A stretch of 64,000 nucleotides of DNA from Kryptolebias marmoratus (Eukaryota > Chordata > Actinopteri > Cyprinodontiformes > Rivulidae), in NCBI RefSeq assembly GCF_001649575.2, contig NC_051433.1, positions 25,315,145 to 25,379,144 on the forward strand, written 5' to 3'. The notes beneath the pieces are model-generated. The model was not told where the DNA came from and did no database searches. It saw only the letters and a list, made by a program, of their open reading frames with translations. Both the position numbers and the translations under genes were made by a program. Shown piece after piece: positions 1-11,125 of the stretch (positions are counted from its first letter, which is position 1; the number at the start of each line of letters is the position of its first letter).

Positions 1-335
1 GACTGACCGATTACAGGACTGAAGACACATAATGCCAAGTTTAACATGTCCATATGGTCAGATTATTTCAATCTTTTCTAGAGATGCCATCGTTTTTGTC
101 AAGGCCAGTTTAAATAGTTTTTTTTTTTTATTAATAACCAAATTTCAAAAGCAGTGACTGATTTTTGAGCATTTTTGTCTCATTATCACTGTAATCATTT
201 AGTTATTTCTGGGTTCTGGGATCTTTGTGGGGTTTTCTTTCTTCATCGATAGGGTGCAAACAAATGTGTCTATCTGTATAGTTTGATGTTTGATAAGGGG
301 GGAGTGGTCTATCTGTCAAATATTGGTGTATGGNG
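1..335. other. No recognised feature
   Basis: AT-rich sequence with a T homopolymer near 119-129 and one ambiguous base at 334. No splice-flanked open frame or known repeat was recognised. Confidence 0.5.
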
Positions 336-466
336 CAGAGAGAAAATAAACAGACGCACTTTGTAGTTGACTGCCGGGACGTCTTGCAGCCGGTGCGGCT
401 CTGCGCTCAGCCCGCGTCCTCCCAGTTGTCCTCACCGTGCTATCTCCTCCCCTGAACAGGTAGGAC
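336..466 (+). promoter_or_regulatory. Candidate core promoter and untranslated first exon with splice donor
   Basis: An A/T-rich TATA-like box (AAAATAAA, 343-350) sits about 25-30 bases before a sharp rise in GC and CpG content starting near 370. The GC-rich segment ends at CTGAACAG followed by GTAGGAC (460-466), a good match to a vertebrate splice donor. This is what a short non-coding first exon of a plus-strand gene looks like. No clear start codon in a long frame lies before the donor, so it would be 5' UTR. No downstream coding exon is visible to confirm it. It could equally be a chance CpG-rich patch or the end of another gene's promoter. Confidence 0.35.
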
Positions 467-1029
467 ATCCGTCAAAGTTACCGTGGCATCATCTGGATGT
501 GCGTGTTTGTTCGGCTCAGCGTGTGTCCTGTTTACCTCTGTCCGAACGCGCAGTGGGTTCCGTTTTGGGTTTTTGTTTTTTTCCCAGGCAGCCAGGTGCA
601 GCGCAGACGGTGAGGCGGTGAACGCTAAAGCTTTTGACTTTAATTCCAGTTCTGTGCGTAAAGACCACAAGATGTACTCGGCACTGTTACTATATAGAAA
701 GGGGAGCAAACATCCAAATTCCGGGTGCATCCCGGCGCGTTTCGGTCGCTCAGGTGGGGAGGGAAGATGAACGCGACCGCTTTAGACAGTTCAGAAGATG
801 CGCAGAAATAAGGAGCGGACAGCGGCCGGCTGGTTGTAAAGGATGTAGGTGAACGTGGACACGAAGTTCGCTTCTGTCCTGGAGGTATATAATAAACGCG
901 GTGTTATCATTTAGGAAATGGAAAAACGTTTAATACCTAAAAGAGTTTCAATTCATTCTGTGACACTACTTATTTAATCTGACCTCTTAGAACATGACAG
1001 AAACCGCCCACCTACAGTATTTTATTCGG
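467..1029. other. CpG-richer flank with second TATA-like box and splice-like signals
   Basis: CpG content stays above the surrounding DNA to about 880. A pyrimidine tract ending TTTTTTCCCAG (to 587) is a strong acceptor look-alike, followed 22 bases later by CG|GTGAGG (610), a donor look-alike, so a tiny untranslated exon is conceivable. TATATAATAAA at 886-896 is a second TATA-like box. Several short open frames overlap here on both strands but none has recognisable protein content. Confidence 0.3.
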
Positions 1030-1775
1030 TTGGCGTAACCAATGTTTTTGGCTGTGTCCTTGTGTGTTCGTCTGTTAGCAAAATATCTCATGAATCACTT
1101 GACGGATTTTATTGAAAGTCTCAGAACGTAATTATTGGATGCACATCTACAACTGATTACCTTTTGGATTAAATCCCATTTAAAATGGCTGCCACAGCTA
1201 AGCAACCTAAGCAAATACAAAAATGGCCATAACTCAGCCCGTGTTACAGATACCAAGCTAAAATTGGGCGTTGGAGTAGCTGAGAGTCATCACCAACACT
1301 TGAGTGCGAGCTGATTGCAGATCTGTTTTTAAAACTTTGCCATAAACTAATACAGTCAACTGTGTCTGTTTGGTAGCAAATGTCTCGTGGCACTTTGGAT
1401 GGATTTTAAGGAAAGTTTCAGAAAGTAATCACTGGATATAAAATTGCAACTGATTAACTTTTAGAGCCACCCCAAAACAAAATGGCCATTACAGCTAAAC
1501 CATATTAACTTACGCAAAAACAACTATACCTCAGCTAATTTTACAGATATTGAGCTAAGTTTGATGTGGTAGTAGCTGAAAGTCATCCATAATCCAAGTT
1601 CTAATGCATCTTACAAGATCTTGCAATATTTCATGAGACTACACCTAATATTAATCTCAAGGTTTGACCAAACTGGCTGTAACTCTGCGTCCTGTCATTA
1701 TAAGACAGTCTCAGTTTAAATCTCTGACCTGAAAGGTGGTGAGTGATATGGATTCTTTCAAAGAATGCTAGGCCT
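1030..1775 (+). repeat. ~300-bp-unit dispersed repeat, copy 1 (two units plus terminal block)
   Basis: Two head-to-tail units begin at the word GTTAGCA/GGTAGCA at 1074 and 1372, a period of 298. Each unit carries, in order, a GTTAGCAAAATATCTCATGA-like opening, a GGATTTTAATGAAACT-like stretch, an AAAATGGCTGCCACAGC-like stretch and a GTAGTAGCTGAGAGTCAT-like end. A different terminal block follows (about 1613-1775), containing a TTGACCAAA-CTGGCTGTAACTCTG word and ending near AATGCTAGGCCTTT. The same order recurs at about 10, 19, 39.5, 50.5 and 57.5 kb. Function and superfamily are unknown. Confidence 0.85.
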
Positions 1776-2692
1776 TTCATATTTAAACTGTGTCCAGGAT
1801 GTGTTTGTAGTTTAGGGATATTTGGCTCCCCTCATTTCTCCCCTTTAAACGTTTTGAGCCATTCATGAAGAATCATTACGAGGAGAATTAGCCCTCTTTG
1901 CACAGCAGCGACAACCACACACTCTTTCACCATTTTTCCCACCTAGGAAGGTACCAAAGTAGCTATAATAAATATGCCATTAGCCATTTTTATTTAAATG
2001 AAGTTCCCCTCAAATTCTACTCAGTAATCACACTTCTCTGTCACTTAGTCTAGTGAAATGATGATTAATACGCCGCTTTTTGGGCCTAATTTCTGAGCCC
2101 TGACTTAATAAAGTTGCCACATTGGGGAAACCTCATCGATTACTCTCAGGAGGGTCATCAGAAGAATACATACGGGTATGTCAAGTTGTCATCACCACAT
2201 AATAACAGGAGCAGGCTTGAGTTAGACCACCGGGCTCCCATCAGTCAAAACACAGAGAGGACCATGCAACACAGTCCAGCTGTAGCAGACTTGAACACAG
2301 TGATAAATGATAAACAAATCCCAAGCTGAATATTTAATATTATTTTCAAAATGAGATCTGCAGCCACCAATGAGTATCAGGTTTGATATTATTGTAGGAG
2401 TCCCCATGGCAGACTGTGGTCTGGATCTGGATCCAATCTGGACATAGATGGGCTGTTAGGTTTCACTGGAATGGATTTTTTTTTTTAACTTGCACACTCT
2501 TTCCTCATAATTTTGTTTTAAATGGCACAGCTTTACTAGACATTATGGTTCTGCGGGTTGGCCTGGTTTCCCTCCTCTCCACATCTCTGTTTTTGCAGAG
2601 AGAAGACGACCTGCGGGAGAGGTTAGAGGCTGACAAAACAACACCTGAGTGAAGAAAATCAGCATGGCTGTCACTAAAAAACAAGAGCTGAG
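1776..2692. other. No recognised repeat or gene; weak non-coding-conservation look
   Basis: No transposon signature or convincing exon was seen. The parts near 1850-1935 and 2050-2120 have balanced, non-repetitive composition with homeodomain-type ATTA words, so a regulatory element is possible but unproven. Short open frames at 2114-2329 and 2416-2652 show no domain content. Confidence 0.35.
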
Positions 2693-2729
2693 AATATATA
2701 CATATATATATATATGTGTGTGTGTGTGT
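2693..2729. repeat. Compound (TA)n(TG)n microsatellite
   Basis: Alternating TA dinucleotides pass directly into TG dinucleotides. Confidence 0.95.
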
Positions 2730-2870
2730 CAAATCTTCTGTGGAGATTTTAAAACCCATTTGTCTCATGTGTTCAGAAACGGTGGTGGTCATAAAAGTCT
2801 GCAAAGCTTTACTACAGGATTCATATCAGCTAAATTCTTAAGTGGAACTACCAACTCACCTGGATAACCA

Positions 2871-3048
<178 letters not shown>

Positions 3049-3146
3049 GCTTTTAATACCACTCACATTGATAGTGAACACAAAAACCCTTGACTCAGTA
3101 TTTCCCGTTTTCTACTTTTTTAGTAAACTAAAATAAGCTCAGCTGC

Positions 3147-4402
3147 CAACAAGTTGCGATGTTGTGTTAAATGTAATTAAAAAAATGATGATTTGCAAAA
3201 CACATTTTTACTTACAATGGAACATAGTAAACAGATCAAATGTTCAAACTATGAAGTTTACCTCTTTTTTTTAAAAAAAGTAAAAAAAAGTAATTTGAAG
3301 TTAATGGCAGCAACATGACTCAACAAAGTTGTTCCAGGTCCATGTTTCCCTCTGTGAAGCATCTCTTCTTCTAACAGTCTGTAAACATTGAGGAACTGAG
3401 GAGTAATGCTGTCACATTCTCATCTGCTGGAGGATTCTAGCTGTTCAACAATTATGGCTCTTCTTTGTGTGATTTCTTTTGCTGGATGGGAGCAGATGTT
3501 GTTTGAAAACCTGGATATACTGTAATGCATTGATGGAGCCTTTCCAGATGTGTAAGCTGCCCATGCCAGAGGCACTAATGGACCCCCATACCATCAGAGA
3601 CGCAGGCTTTTGAACTCTGCGCTGATAACAAGCCAGATGGTTCCTCTCTTCTTTAAGATGTAGGTTTCCAAAAATAATTTAAAGTTTTGATTTATCTGAC
3701 CACAGAACAATTTTGCACTTTGCCTCAATCTATCTGCAGTGAGTTTTGGTCCAGAGAAGATGGCAGAGTTTCTGGATGGTGTTCACATATGTCTTCTCTC
3801 TGTATGATAGAGCTTTAAGCAGCATTAGTGGATGGTCCAGTGAACTGTGTTTAAAGACAATGATATGTTAAAGTGTTCCTGAGTCCATGCAGTGATGTCC
3901 AGAACACAATCAGACCCATTTTTTTATTCAGTGGCCCCTGAGGGCCCGAAGATCAGACATCCAATACTGACTTTCAGACTTGCTTCTTTAGGTTCAGAGA
4001 TTTTTCTAGATTCTTGAAATTGTTTGACGATTTTCTAAATGGATTATGGACTATTCAAAGTCTTTCCAATTTCCTGTTGATTAAAAAAATTCTGAAATTG
4101 TTATGCTATTTTTAGATGCAGTTTTTTTTGTCTATCTGTGGCCTATTAACCTGATTAGTTGCATAGTGGCAGTTTTGTTTCTTATTTGTATAACTTGTTT
4201 TTAATCTGTTCTTGCCCCTGTCCCATTTTTTAGGTGTGTTGCTGTCATAGAATTAAAAAAAGACCATTTCCCACCCCCCAAAATGGTATAGTTTCTTAGT
4301 TTAAACATTTAATGTTTACTTTGTTCTACTGTGAACAAATTATGAGTGTATAAGCTTTGCTAATCATTATCTTCTGTTTTTACTTACATTTTAGACAATA
4401 TA
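3147..4402 (-). mobile_element. Tc1-like transposon relic, main part (transposase on minus strand, internally deleted)
   Basis: Read on the minus strand, the segment encodes recognisable pieces of a Tc1/mariner DD34E transposase: WSDKS near 3700, equivalent to the family's WSDES around the first catalytic aspartate, then MVWG and GMGSLHIWKG near 3530-3600. In the family the second catalytic motif (QQDNARPH) should follow about 50 residues later. Here the frame passes directly into family sequence from beyond that motif, so an internal deletion removed it. Frames are broken by stops, so the copy is dead. The element resumes after a nested insertion, at 5393-5421. Confidence 0.8.
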
Positions 4403-5392
4403 CAGAATTTCCCTCAGTGTATTATAAGCCTGGCGGCCTGCCAGGCGCTAGTTTATTGTAAAATATGTCATTTTTTATGCATGTTTTTTTCCACCGACAC
4501 CCCCATCGTGCGTTGATCACCGCGCGAGGGTGCGGGCTCCAACAGTGACACAATTGCGCTGTCCCCACCCCTGCGCAACGGCCCTACGGGCGTGGTTATG
4601 CACCTCCCAATTTTGCTTACTTCGTGCGGACTGCATGCGCGCCACGCTCCATTCAAAACTGATGATTTTGCTGCTCTAGCGGAGCTGGTTTGCTTTTATC
4701 AGCATTTATATGATCCATCTGTGAGAGATCACAAAGATAATCAACTGGTTCCAAACTCACAGAAGGAGATTACTGCTGCAGCCGATAAAAAAGGAGTGTT
4801 TATAGACCACAATGGTTAGCTGAGCCGAAATTCAGCGGGTGGCTTTACAACACCGAATACGGTAAGCATGTTTTGTACTTAGTGAAAATATTATTATGAC
4901 GCATGCCAATTTATCCTTGTTTACCAGTAAAATTATGCTAAATTCAGCATCAGATATGCTTTGTTTTGTTACATGTAGTGATCCAACATGCAGCCTGTGC
5001 CACAAAAAGCACAGTACAGTACAGCATCTCTGTTTTTCAGAGGTCTCTGTTGTTATTCATTGGCCTTCACATGAGAGATGTGTTGGTGTCTTGTTTGCAC
5101 TTTTTCATTTATGTTCATTTAATTTATTTGTAAATGTGACCTAAATTAGGACTCAAATTAGGTGCAAACAATTTTTGTTTAAAAAAGTATTTCAAAAGTG
5201 CCTTTTTGTAAAACTGTAGTTGTGTAAATATTTGACACAAATATCTTACAATATCACATAATAAATAGCCATATTTTCAACTTTCCTGTCAACTTTAATA
5301 ATTTTCTTTTTACTAAATCACGGTTGGCCAGCGATCAGCTGGCAAATGGCCACCTACCACTGGGCTTAGCTTCTTTTCTGGGGGAAACCCTG
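4403..5392 (+). mobile_element. hAT-like element with MADF/Myb-SANT-like coding remnant, inserted in the Tc1 relic
   Basis: The left end reads CAGAATTTCCC and the right end GGGGGAAACCCTG, matching the CAGGGTTTCCC termini of the second copy at 60168-60971 (opposite orientation). Positions 4664-4790 translate to ALAELVCFYQHLYDPSVRDH and onward; the hydrophobic L..LV..Y.HLYD......KD pattern is that of a MADF (Myb/SANT-like) DNA-binding domain. The next segment encodes EPKFSGWLYNTEY, is followed directly by a donor-like GGTAAGCATG at 4860-4869, and is shared with the second copy. The interruption of the Tc1 relic is clean, but the 8-bp target duplication is degenerate (ATATACAG/TGTATCAG-like). 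Confidence 0.65.
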
Positions 5393-5421
5393 ATGTATCA
5401 GTTTTTTTGGAATTGGAGTTG
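5393..5421 (-). mobile_element. Detached terminus of the Tc1-like relic
   Basis: GTTTTTTTGGAATTGGAGTTG is the typical outer end of the same Tc1-like family as the 3147-4402 segment. Its separation is explained by the hAT-like insertion between them. Confidence 0.7.
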
Positions 5422-6819
5422 TGAAATAAAATGTTAGGCCTCTGCAATTCTACATTAATTTCACATTAAATATATTTTAAAATTTATTTTTCAATTGTAT
5501 TACATTCACAGATGTGAATACATGTGTGTGTATACATGTATGTCTTTTTTATATTCTGGGCATTTGCTTGAAAAACCTTACTTTAGTTGGACCTGACTGC
5601 ATTTTAATTGAAAACCACTACTCTACTGTTTACATTTGAAAAATAAATTCTTGAACAAGCTGGCGCACGTCAACACATTTCAGTAGAAACACCAAACCCT
5701 GTTATTTTGAGTTATCGCCTCGTGCTGCAGGGGTTGTTGGGGGTTTTGCTCAGCAGCAGCAATCGGAACAGGTAGGTATCTGTGGCTGAAGGCTAATCTT
5801 CAGAGGGGTGATAGAGATAACAGTGATGTATGGCAAGGATGGGGTGGTTTAACACCCAGGGCTGACTGTTGTCTGGCGGGGTCAGGCCTGTGATACTGTA
5901 GTACTGCTCAAGCCAGCTTCTCATGCCTGGGATTTGGCAGTCTGAATAGCTTCAGGTGGATGCTTAGGTGGAGGCAGCGTCTGTATTCGCAGGGTGCCGA
6001 TGCATTGATGAATACTGTGTTGCTGCTCAGGCATCTGTCAGTCGCTTTCTGCTCTCCAAGTAAAATACTTCCTTGGCTACCAGCCAGACAGGCAGCTAGT
6101 GCACACTGTGACATCGTTATTGCTTTTTACTGATGAGTTTCTCTGTAAAGGCGATACCTTATTCCTGCAGACGAAGCAGCATGATGAGAAAATAAATAAC
6201 TAAATAAACTACCAGTAGATACAGTATGTACTATTTTGAATAAATATAAAATGGTAAAATTATTTGCTACAAGTATTTGTTAAGTTACTATTATTTCTTG
6301 CATTTGTACTGATTAATATTCCTGACATACCAGAAGTAAGAAGCCAAAATAAATTTCAACCAGCTCTGCCTTGCTGAGAACCTAGAGACAATCGGTCGCT
6401 ACCTAAAATTCATAGTTTTCAACCAGTTTTCTAAATAAACGCTAAACATGTGTTGTTTTTTATTTGCAAAGAAACACAGAAACAGAGTTCATATCTAATT
6501 AAATATTTGACATTTGGACATTTCTCAATAACATTTTGTTCCAACAGAAAAAAGTGCTTATAATAAAAAGCAATGTTTTTTTTTTTTACCAAATAAGATA
6601 TCATGACTTGTACATTTCTCCCTAGTTTCTTTATTTCAAGATTGTTGTTGTTGGAGAATTATCTAAGTTTGTTAGGATAAATGTTAGATTTAGGTAAAAG
6701 TGATTTTATGTGAGAGGGTATTTTGTCCTCTTTTTGCGGATGGTGTGGTTCTGTTGGTGTCTTTAAGCCGTGAACTTTTTCTTTCAGCTTATCTAGGTTA
6801 GATGAGTTCTCAACCCCCC
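5422..6819. other. No recognised gene or repeat
   Basis: AT-rich. A CAG|GTAGGT donor-like word at about 5769 follows a more GC-rich patch (5690-5770), and a weak open frame runs on the minus strand at 5908-6114; neither is enough to call an exon. TG/TA-rich words occur near 5523-5550. Confidence 0.35.
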
Positions 6820-7482
6820 AAAAGATGGGATGCACCCTCTGGGTAGGGGTGAGTTTTTGCCTCAATTGGAGGAGTTCAAGTATCTCGAAATCTTGTTCAG
6901 GAGTGATAGCAGGAAGGAGCGGGAAATGGATCGATGCATTGGAGCCTCGTCTACAGACTCTTGCTTTGATCTGCTGTGGTGAAGAAGGAGATGAATCGAA
7001 AAGCAACGCTCTCAGTTTACCAGTCTGTCTACATTGCAACCCTCACCGACCTGATCATGAGGTACGGGTTACGATGGGAAAAAAATGAGATCCCAGATAC
7101 AAGCAGCTGAAATGAACTTCCTTTGTAGGGTGGCTGGGCTTAGCCTAAAAGATAAGGTGATGAGTTCTGTCATCCAATGGGAGCGCATTGAAAAGAGTGA
7201 TCTGAGGTGGTTCGGGTATCTGATTAGGGTGCCTTGAGCTGAAGGTTTTCCAGGCACATTCCACTGGGAGGAAAATCAGGGGCAGACCCAGAACTTCCTG
7301 GAGGGATTTTGTATCGTCAATGGTCTGGGAACGCCTTAGGATTTCTCAAGAGAGGCTGGAGACTGTTGTTGGGGCGAAGGATGTCTGGAATAGGGATGTT
7401 TCCCTCCTGGACCTATTGCCTCAGTGACCTGACCATGAATAAGAAGCAGCAAATGGATAGATGGATGGATGAATAGATGATT
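6820..7482 (+). mobile_element. 3' end of a fish RTE/Rex-type LINE
   Basis: The plus strand, in broken frames, gives the C-terminal part of a fish non-LTR retrotransposon polyprotein: a VEEFKYL-like stretch near 6870, an IQAAEMNFLCRVAGLSL stretch near 7095-7150 and DLRWFGYLIRVP near 7200. It ends in a short ATGGATAG/ATGGATGG tandem tail (7453-7481), the 3' tail type of GATG-ending fish LINEs such as Rex3. Stops and frameshifts show it is dead and 5'-truncated. The same family lies on the minus strand at 62915-63670. Assignment to RTE/Rex3 rather than another Rex family is tentative. Confidence 0.75.
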
Positions 7483-8150
7483 TATGTTTAAACTGTAAAA
7501 TTTAGAAAGCTGAGAATGTTGAATGTGAAATGGTGAAAGTGAGCTAAGTGGGTGAGTGAGTGACTGAGGAAAAACAGTACATAGCTTTTCCCAAACCTTG
7601 GTTTTAACCTTAGTGGAAAACAAAATAAGGTCAAGGAGACACAGTTGGAAAAATTTGTTGTCACAGGGAAAACACTGCAGAAAATTCAGCAACACTGGTA
7701 CAGTGTTCAGAAAACATACATACATAATGCATATAAACAAAAACTGCATTAGGTATGAGGAATAAAAACTAATGTGTTGTGTATTATTTCTTAGAGGCTT
7801 CACTGCCTTTAATAAAAAATGTAATTTAAAGTAAGAAAAATATGTACCTTCACAATTTGTTCACATTCACTTTCCTGTCCTCACTTCAATTTAAAAGGCT
7901 CCCATTTTAGGTCTGTGCGGTTTATGGTTGTATAAAACTTTTCAGAGCAAGACTGAATGCTGAGCAGTAAACAACAACATTTGGACAGCATTTACTTTCT
8001 TCGCTTGTATCAAGGATGGCTTAGTTCTACAGGAGCTAGAAAATGACACTCTCAGGCTCAGTTTCTTCTCATAAACAAAATTCAAGCTGCTTTTCTTATA
8101 TTGACATCTGTCTTTCATGTCATTTTGATGGGTTAGGAACTTTTAAAAGC
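7483..8150. other. No recognised feature
   Basis: AT-rich unique-looking sequence. The minus-strand frame at 7336-7803 runs partly antisense through the LINE tail and has no domain content. Confidence 0.45.
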
Positions 8151-8172
8151 AATAAATAAATAAATAAATATT
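8151..8172. repeat. (AATA)n microsatellite
   Basis: Five or so uninterrupted AATA units. Confidence 0.9.
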
Positions 8173-8179
8173 ACTGAGC

Positions 8180-8480
8180 GAACCCTCAGTATGGATGGAA
8201 CGGTACACAAAAAAATCAGTTAGGTATGCACCCCCAATTCTGGGGTCACAGTTTGGTTCAAGTTTGGCACCACAGGGAAAACACCCAGACAATTATTAAA
8301 TGCTAGTTGTTTTATTGATAGATTATTATTAGTCCCATTTTAAACAGACATTACCAATCCCAAAAAGACAGACAAACAAACCATTCTTGTTAGTGGAGAC
8401 GTTTTAAGGTAGCTGGTCATGTACAGCAAAATAAAACAATTAGACGGTTAATAGGAAATTAAGTCATATTGTACTAATTC
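8180..8480. mobile_element. Possible hAT terminal-region relic
   Basis: Words such as GAACGGTACAC, GGTATGCACCCCC and CAGTTTGGTTC resemble the GGTTCGGTACA-rich termini of some fish hAT elements. No partner terminus or target duplication was found. Confidence 0.3.
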
Positions 8481-8689
8481 ATCTAATTAGAACCAAAAAC
8501 AGTCCTACATTTTGTGTGTGGAACGAAAAGTTTAATAAACTCTAAAACAGAAAGATATATAAAATATAGGAAAATAGTACAAGAAAGACAGGAAATAGTA
8601 GTGAAAGATAGGAAAATAGTACTACTAGGATTTGTTGGTTTTGTTTATTTCGGTCTAGACTTGATGCAAAGTAAAATACATTACAGAGC

Positions 8690-8960
8690 TAAATTCCATC
8701 CATCCAGCCAACCAACCACCGTACTCACTTGTTCCTATTTAGAATTATAGGGTGCATATCTCCAGCGGTCATTGGACAAGAGGCAGGGTATTCCCCAAAC
8801 AAGACCATTTACACACACACACTCACACCTGGTGTCACTTTAGAATAGCAAATTAACCTAACATGCATGTTTTTGGATAGTGAGAAGAAATCAAAGTACC
8901 CAGAGAAAATCAATGCATGCACAAGGAGAACACTGCTGGTTTGCCAGTGTGCACGAGTGG
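8690..8960 (+). repeat. Common fish dispersed repeat (CATCCATCC-headed), degraded
   Basis: It opens with CATCCATCCA and contains ATCTCCAGCGGTCATTGGAC, ACACACACTCACACCT, AACCTAACATGCATGTTTTT and CATGCACAAGGAGAACA in the same order as copies at 14848 and 36853. The lineage is a dispersed teleost repeat of uncertain class (LINE-3'-end- or SINE-like). Confidence 0.75.
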
Positions 8961-9984
8961 TGCTTCTTAAACTCCTGCTTTTATTCAACAGTGATTATTA
9001 GATGCCAGAGGGCATTTCAAAGCACATAAATTATGACCTTTCTTTTTGCTTTTGATACATCCACCAGATATTCTTGTGGTCTACACTTCAGTGGCTGACA
9101 ATAACGGACCAAGGCTTTTCCACACTGCTGCTTTGAAATAAAGAGGCAGGTCTTCTGGTGTCATCTATACATGTCATTCCTTCTTTGCTTTGGTGTAGAG
9201 TGCTTGAAATAGTACCTTCCTCTGCCTCTCTTCTGCAATGGCAGTTAGCAAAAAGCAAATAATGAAAAAAGAAAATAAAACTAAAAACACGTGCCCTCTT
9301 TTAGATGAGAGTAGTAATTGCCTGTGACGAACATGTTCTTTTTGGGATTGTATGCACCGGACCCTGGCATCTGTGTTGTGACAGTTTGGTACAAATCCAT
9401 GTGCCATTGAACCCATGGTGCCTAAATGTTTATGGTTGCAGCAGAGGAGTCACACGTATGAACCGCAACGTGATGAAAACTAGACTTGCAGTTAATGTAT
9501 TTTGCGTAGCAGAGTCCCGGAGAGCAATGCATTGCAACAGGATTGCATTTAAATTTAAATCAGATATGATTTCAGCTTTCAGTTGGCACCATATCTGAAC
9601 TTGTTGATAACAGTTCATATATTATTTACTGAGTGTAATTGTCTGTTCACACTCAGTTCCAGCTGGTATCAGCTATCATTTGTAAATCCATTTAATTAAT
9701 TTACCCAGCATGATTTTACATATACAAAGAGGTGGAATTTATCAGTCATACTGGCAAAACTCCTTGTGAGAGTTATATTTTTTTTGTCTCAGCTCTAATA
9801 TAATTGTGTTCTATGTTCCCATGAGCATACAAAAAAAATTTTGGGCAGATTGTTTCTGTATAGCCAGAAGAAAAGACTGCACAGAGAGATATGGATCCAG
9901 AATGACCTGATCACAATGGCGGTGGTGGGGTGGTTGTGGTGAGACAGGCTGTAGAATAAAAGGGGTTTTTTTGGCATCAAGTGA
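8961..9984. other. No recognised feature
   Basis: Open frames of 80-97 codons on both strands around 9174-9618 lack splice context and recognisable domains. Nothing else was seen. Confidence 0.4.
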
Positions 9985-11125
9985 TAATGCTAACATTTGG
10001 TGTGGTTGTAGCGGAAAGTCATTCACAACACATACTGTCAAATGCTACGAATTGTGTGAGATCTTTGCCTAAAACCTTACCATTACCTGTTTGAGTCAAC
10101 CCTATTTGTCTGTTAGCAAAATACCTCATGAACCACTGGATGCATTTTAATGAAACTCTCAGAAAGTAATCATTAGATGGACATCTACAACTGATCAACT
10201 TTTGGGGTCAACCTAATTCAAGATGGGTGCCACAGCTAAAAAGGACCTTAGCAAACAGAAAAATGGCTATAATTTAGCAACTTTTACAAATGTGCTAAAA
10301 TTTATTGTGCTAGTAGCTGAGAGTGTTTTACAACATACTGTCTGAGCACTAACTGAACGCCTGAGATCTGCTTTTCTAATTTTCTCATTAACCATTTGGA
10401 GTCATCTGTATCTGTCTTTTAACAAAATGTGTCACAAACCACTGGACAGATTTTGATTAAACTCTCAGAATTTAATTAATGCATGAACATCCACTATTGA
10501 ATAACTTTAGGAGTCACCCCCAATCAAAATGGCCACAACAGTTATTGAACATTAGCAAACACAAAACTGGCTATCACTCAATCCAGTTTTACGGATACTA
10601 AGTTAAGATTTGGTGCAGTAGTAGCTGGGAGTCTTTCGCAACACATACTTCAAGTGCTCCACATTGCACACTATCTTTGCCTAAAACATTGGCATTGACT
10701 AATGGAGCCAACCCCGTTTGCCTGTTAGCAAAGTATCACATGAACTATTGGACAGATTTTAGTAAAACTTTCAAAGATTAATCATTGGCTGGACATTTAA
10801 AACTCATTAATATTTGGAGTCAACCTGATTCAAAATGGCCACTACAGCAAGTTGACATTAGCCAACGCAAAAATGGCTGTAATTCAGTAAGTTTTACAGA
10901 TAATCAGCTAAAAAGTGATGTAGTTCTAGCTGGGAGTCATACTGAACACATACTCGTAAACACTAACACGTCTTGTGAGATCTCACAATATTGCATGAGA
11001 TCACCCATTTGCTCTTTAACAAGCTTTGACCAAAACAGCTCTAACTCTGTTCTTTCTCATCATAGGATAATCTCAGTTTAGGGCAGACGGCGATATGCAT
11101 TCCTTTAAGAAATGTTAGGTCTTTA
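9985..11125 (+). repeat. ~300-bp-unit dispersed repeat, copy 2 (partial unit, three units, terminal block)
   Basis: This is the longest uninterrupted array of the family. Unit openings (GTTAGCA or variants) fall at 10112, 10418 and 10724, a period of 306 both times, preceded by the last third of another unit (9985-10108). The terminal block runs from about 10976 to 11125 and ends near AAATGTTAGGTCTTTAATC. The exact period and fixed order show tandem amplification of the unit within the element rather than independent insertions. Confidence 0.9.

Noticed and set aside
6659..7039. 126-codon minus-strand frame
   Set aside because: Antisense shadow of the plus-strand LINE.
7336..7803. 155-codon minus-strand frame as a gene
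   Set aside because: Begins antisense to the LINE 3' tail and has low-complexity hydrophobic content; no domain.
9985..11125. CRISPR-like or satellite array
   Set aside because: Units are about 306 bp with no short-repeat/spacer alternation and include a unique terminal block; the DNA is eukaryotic.
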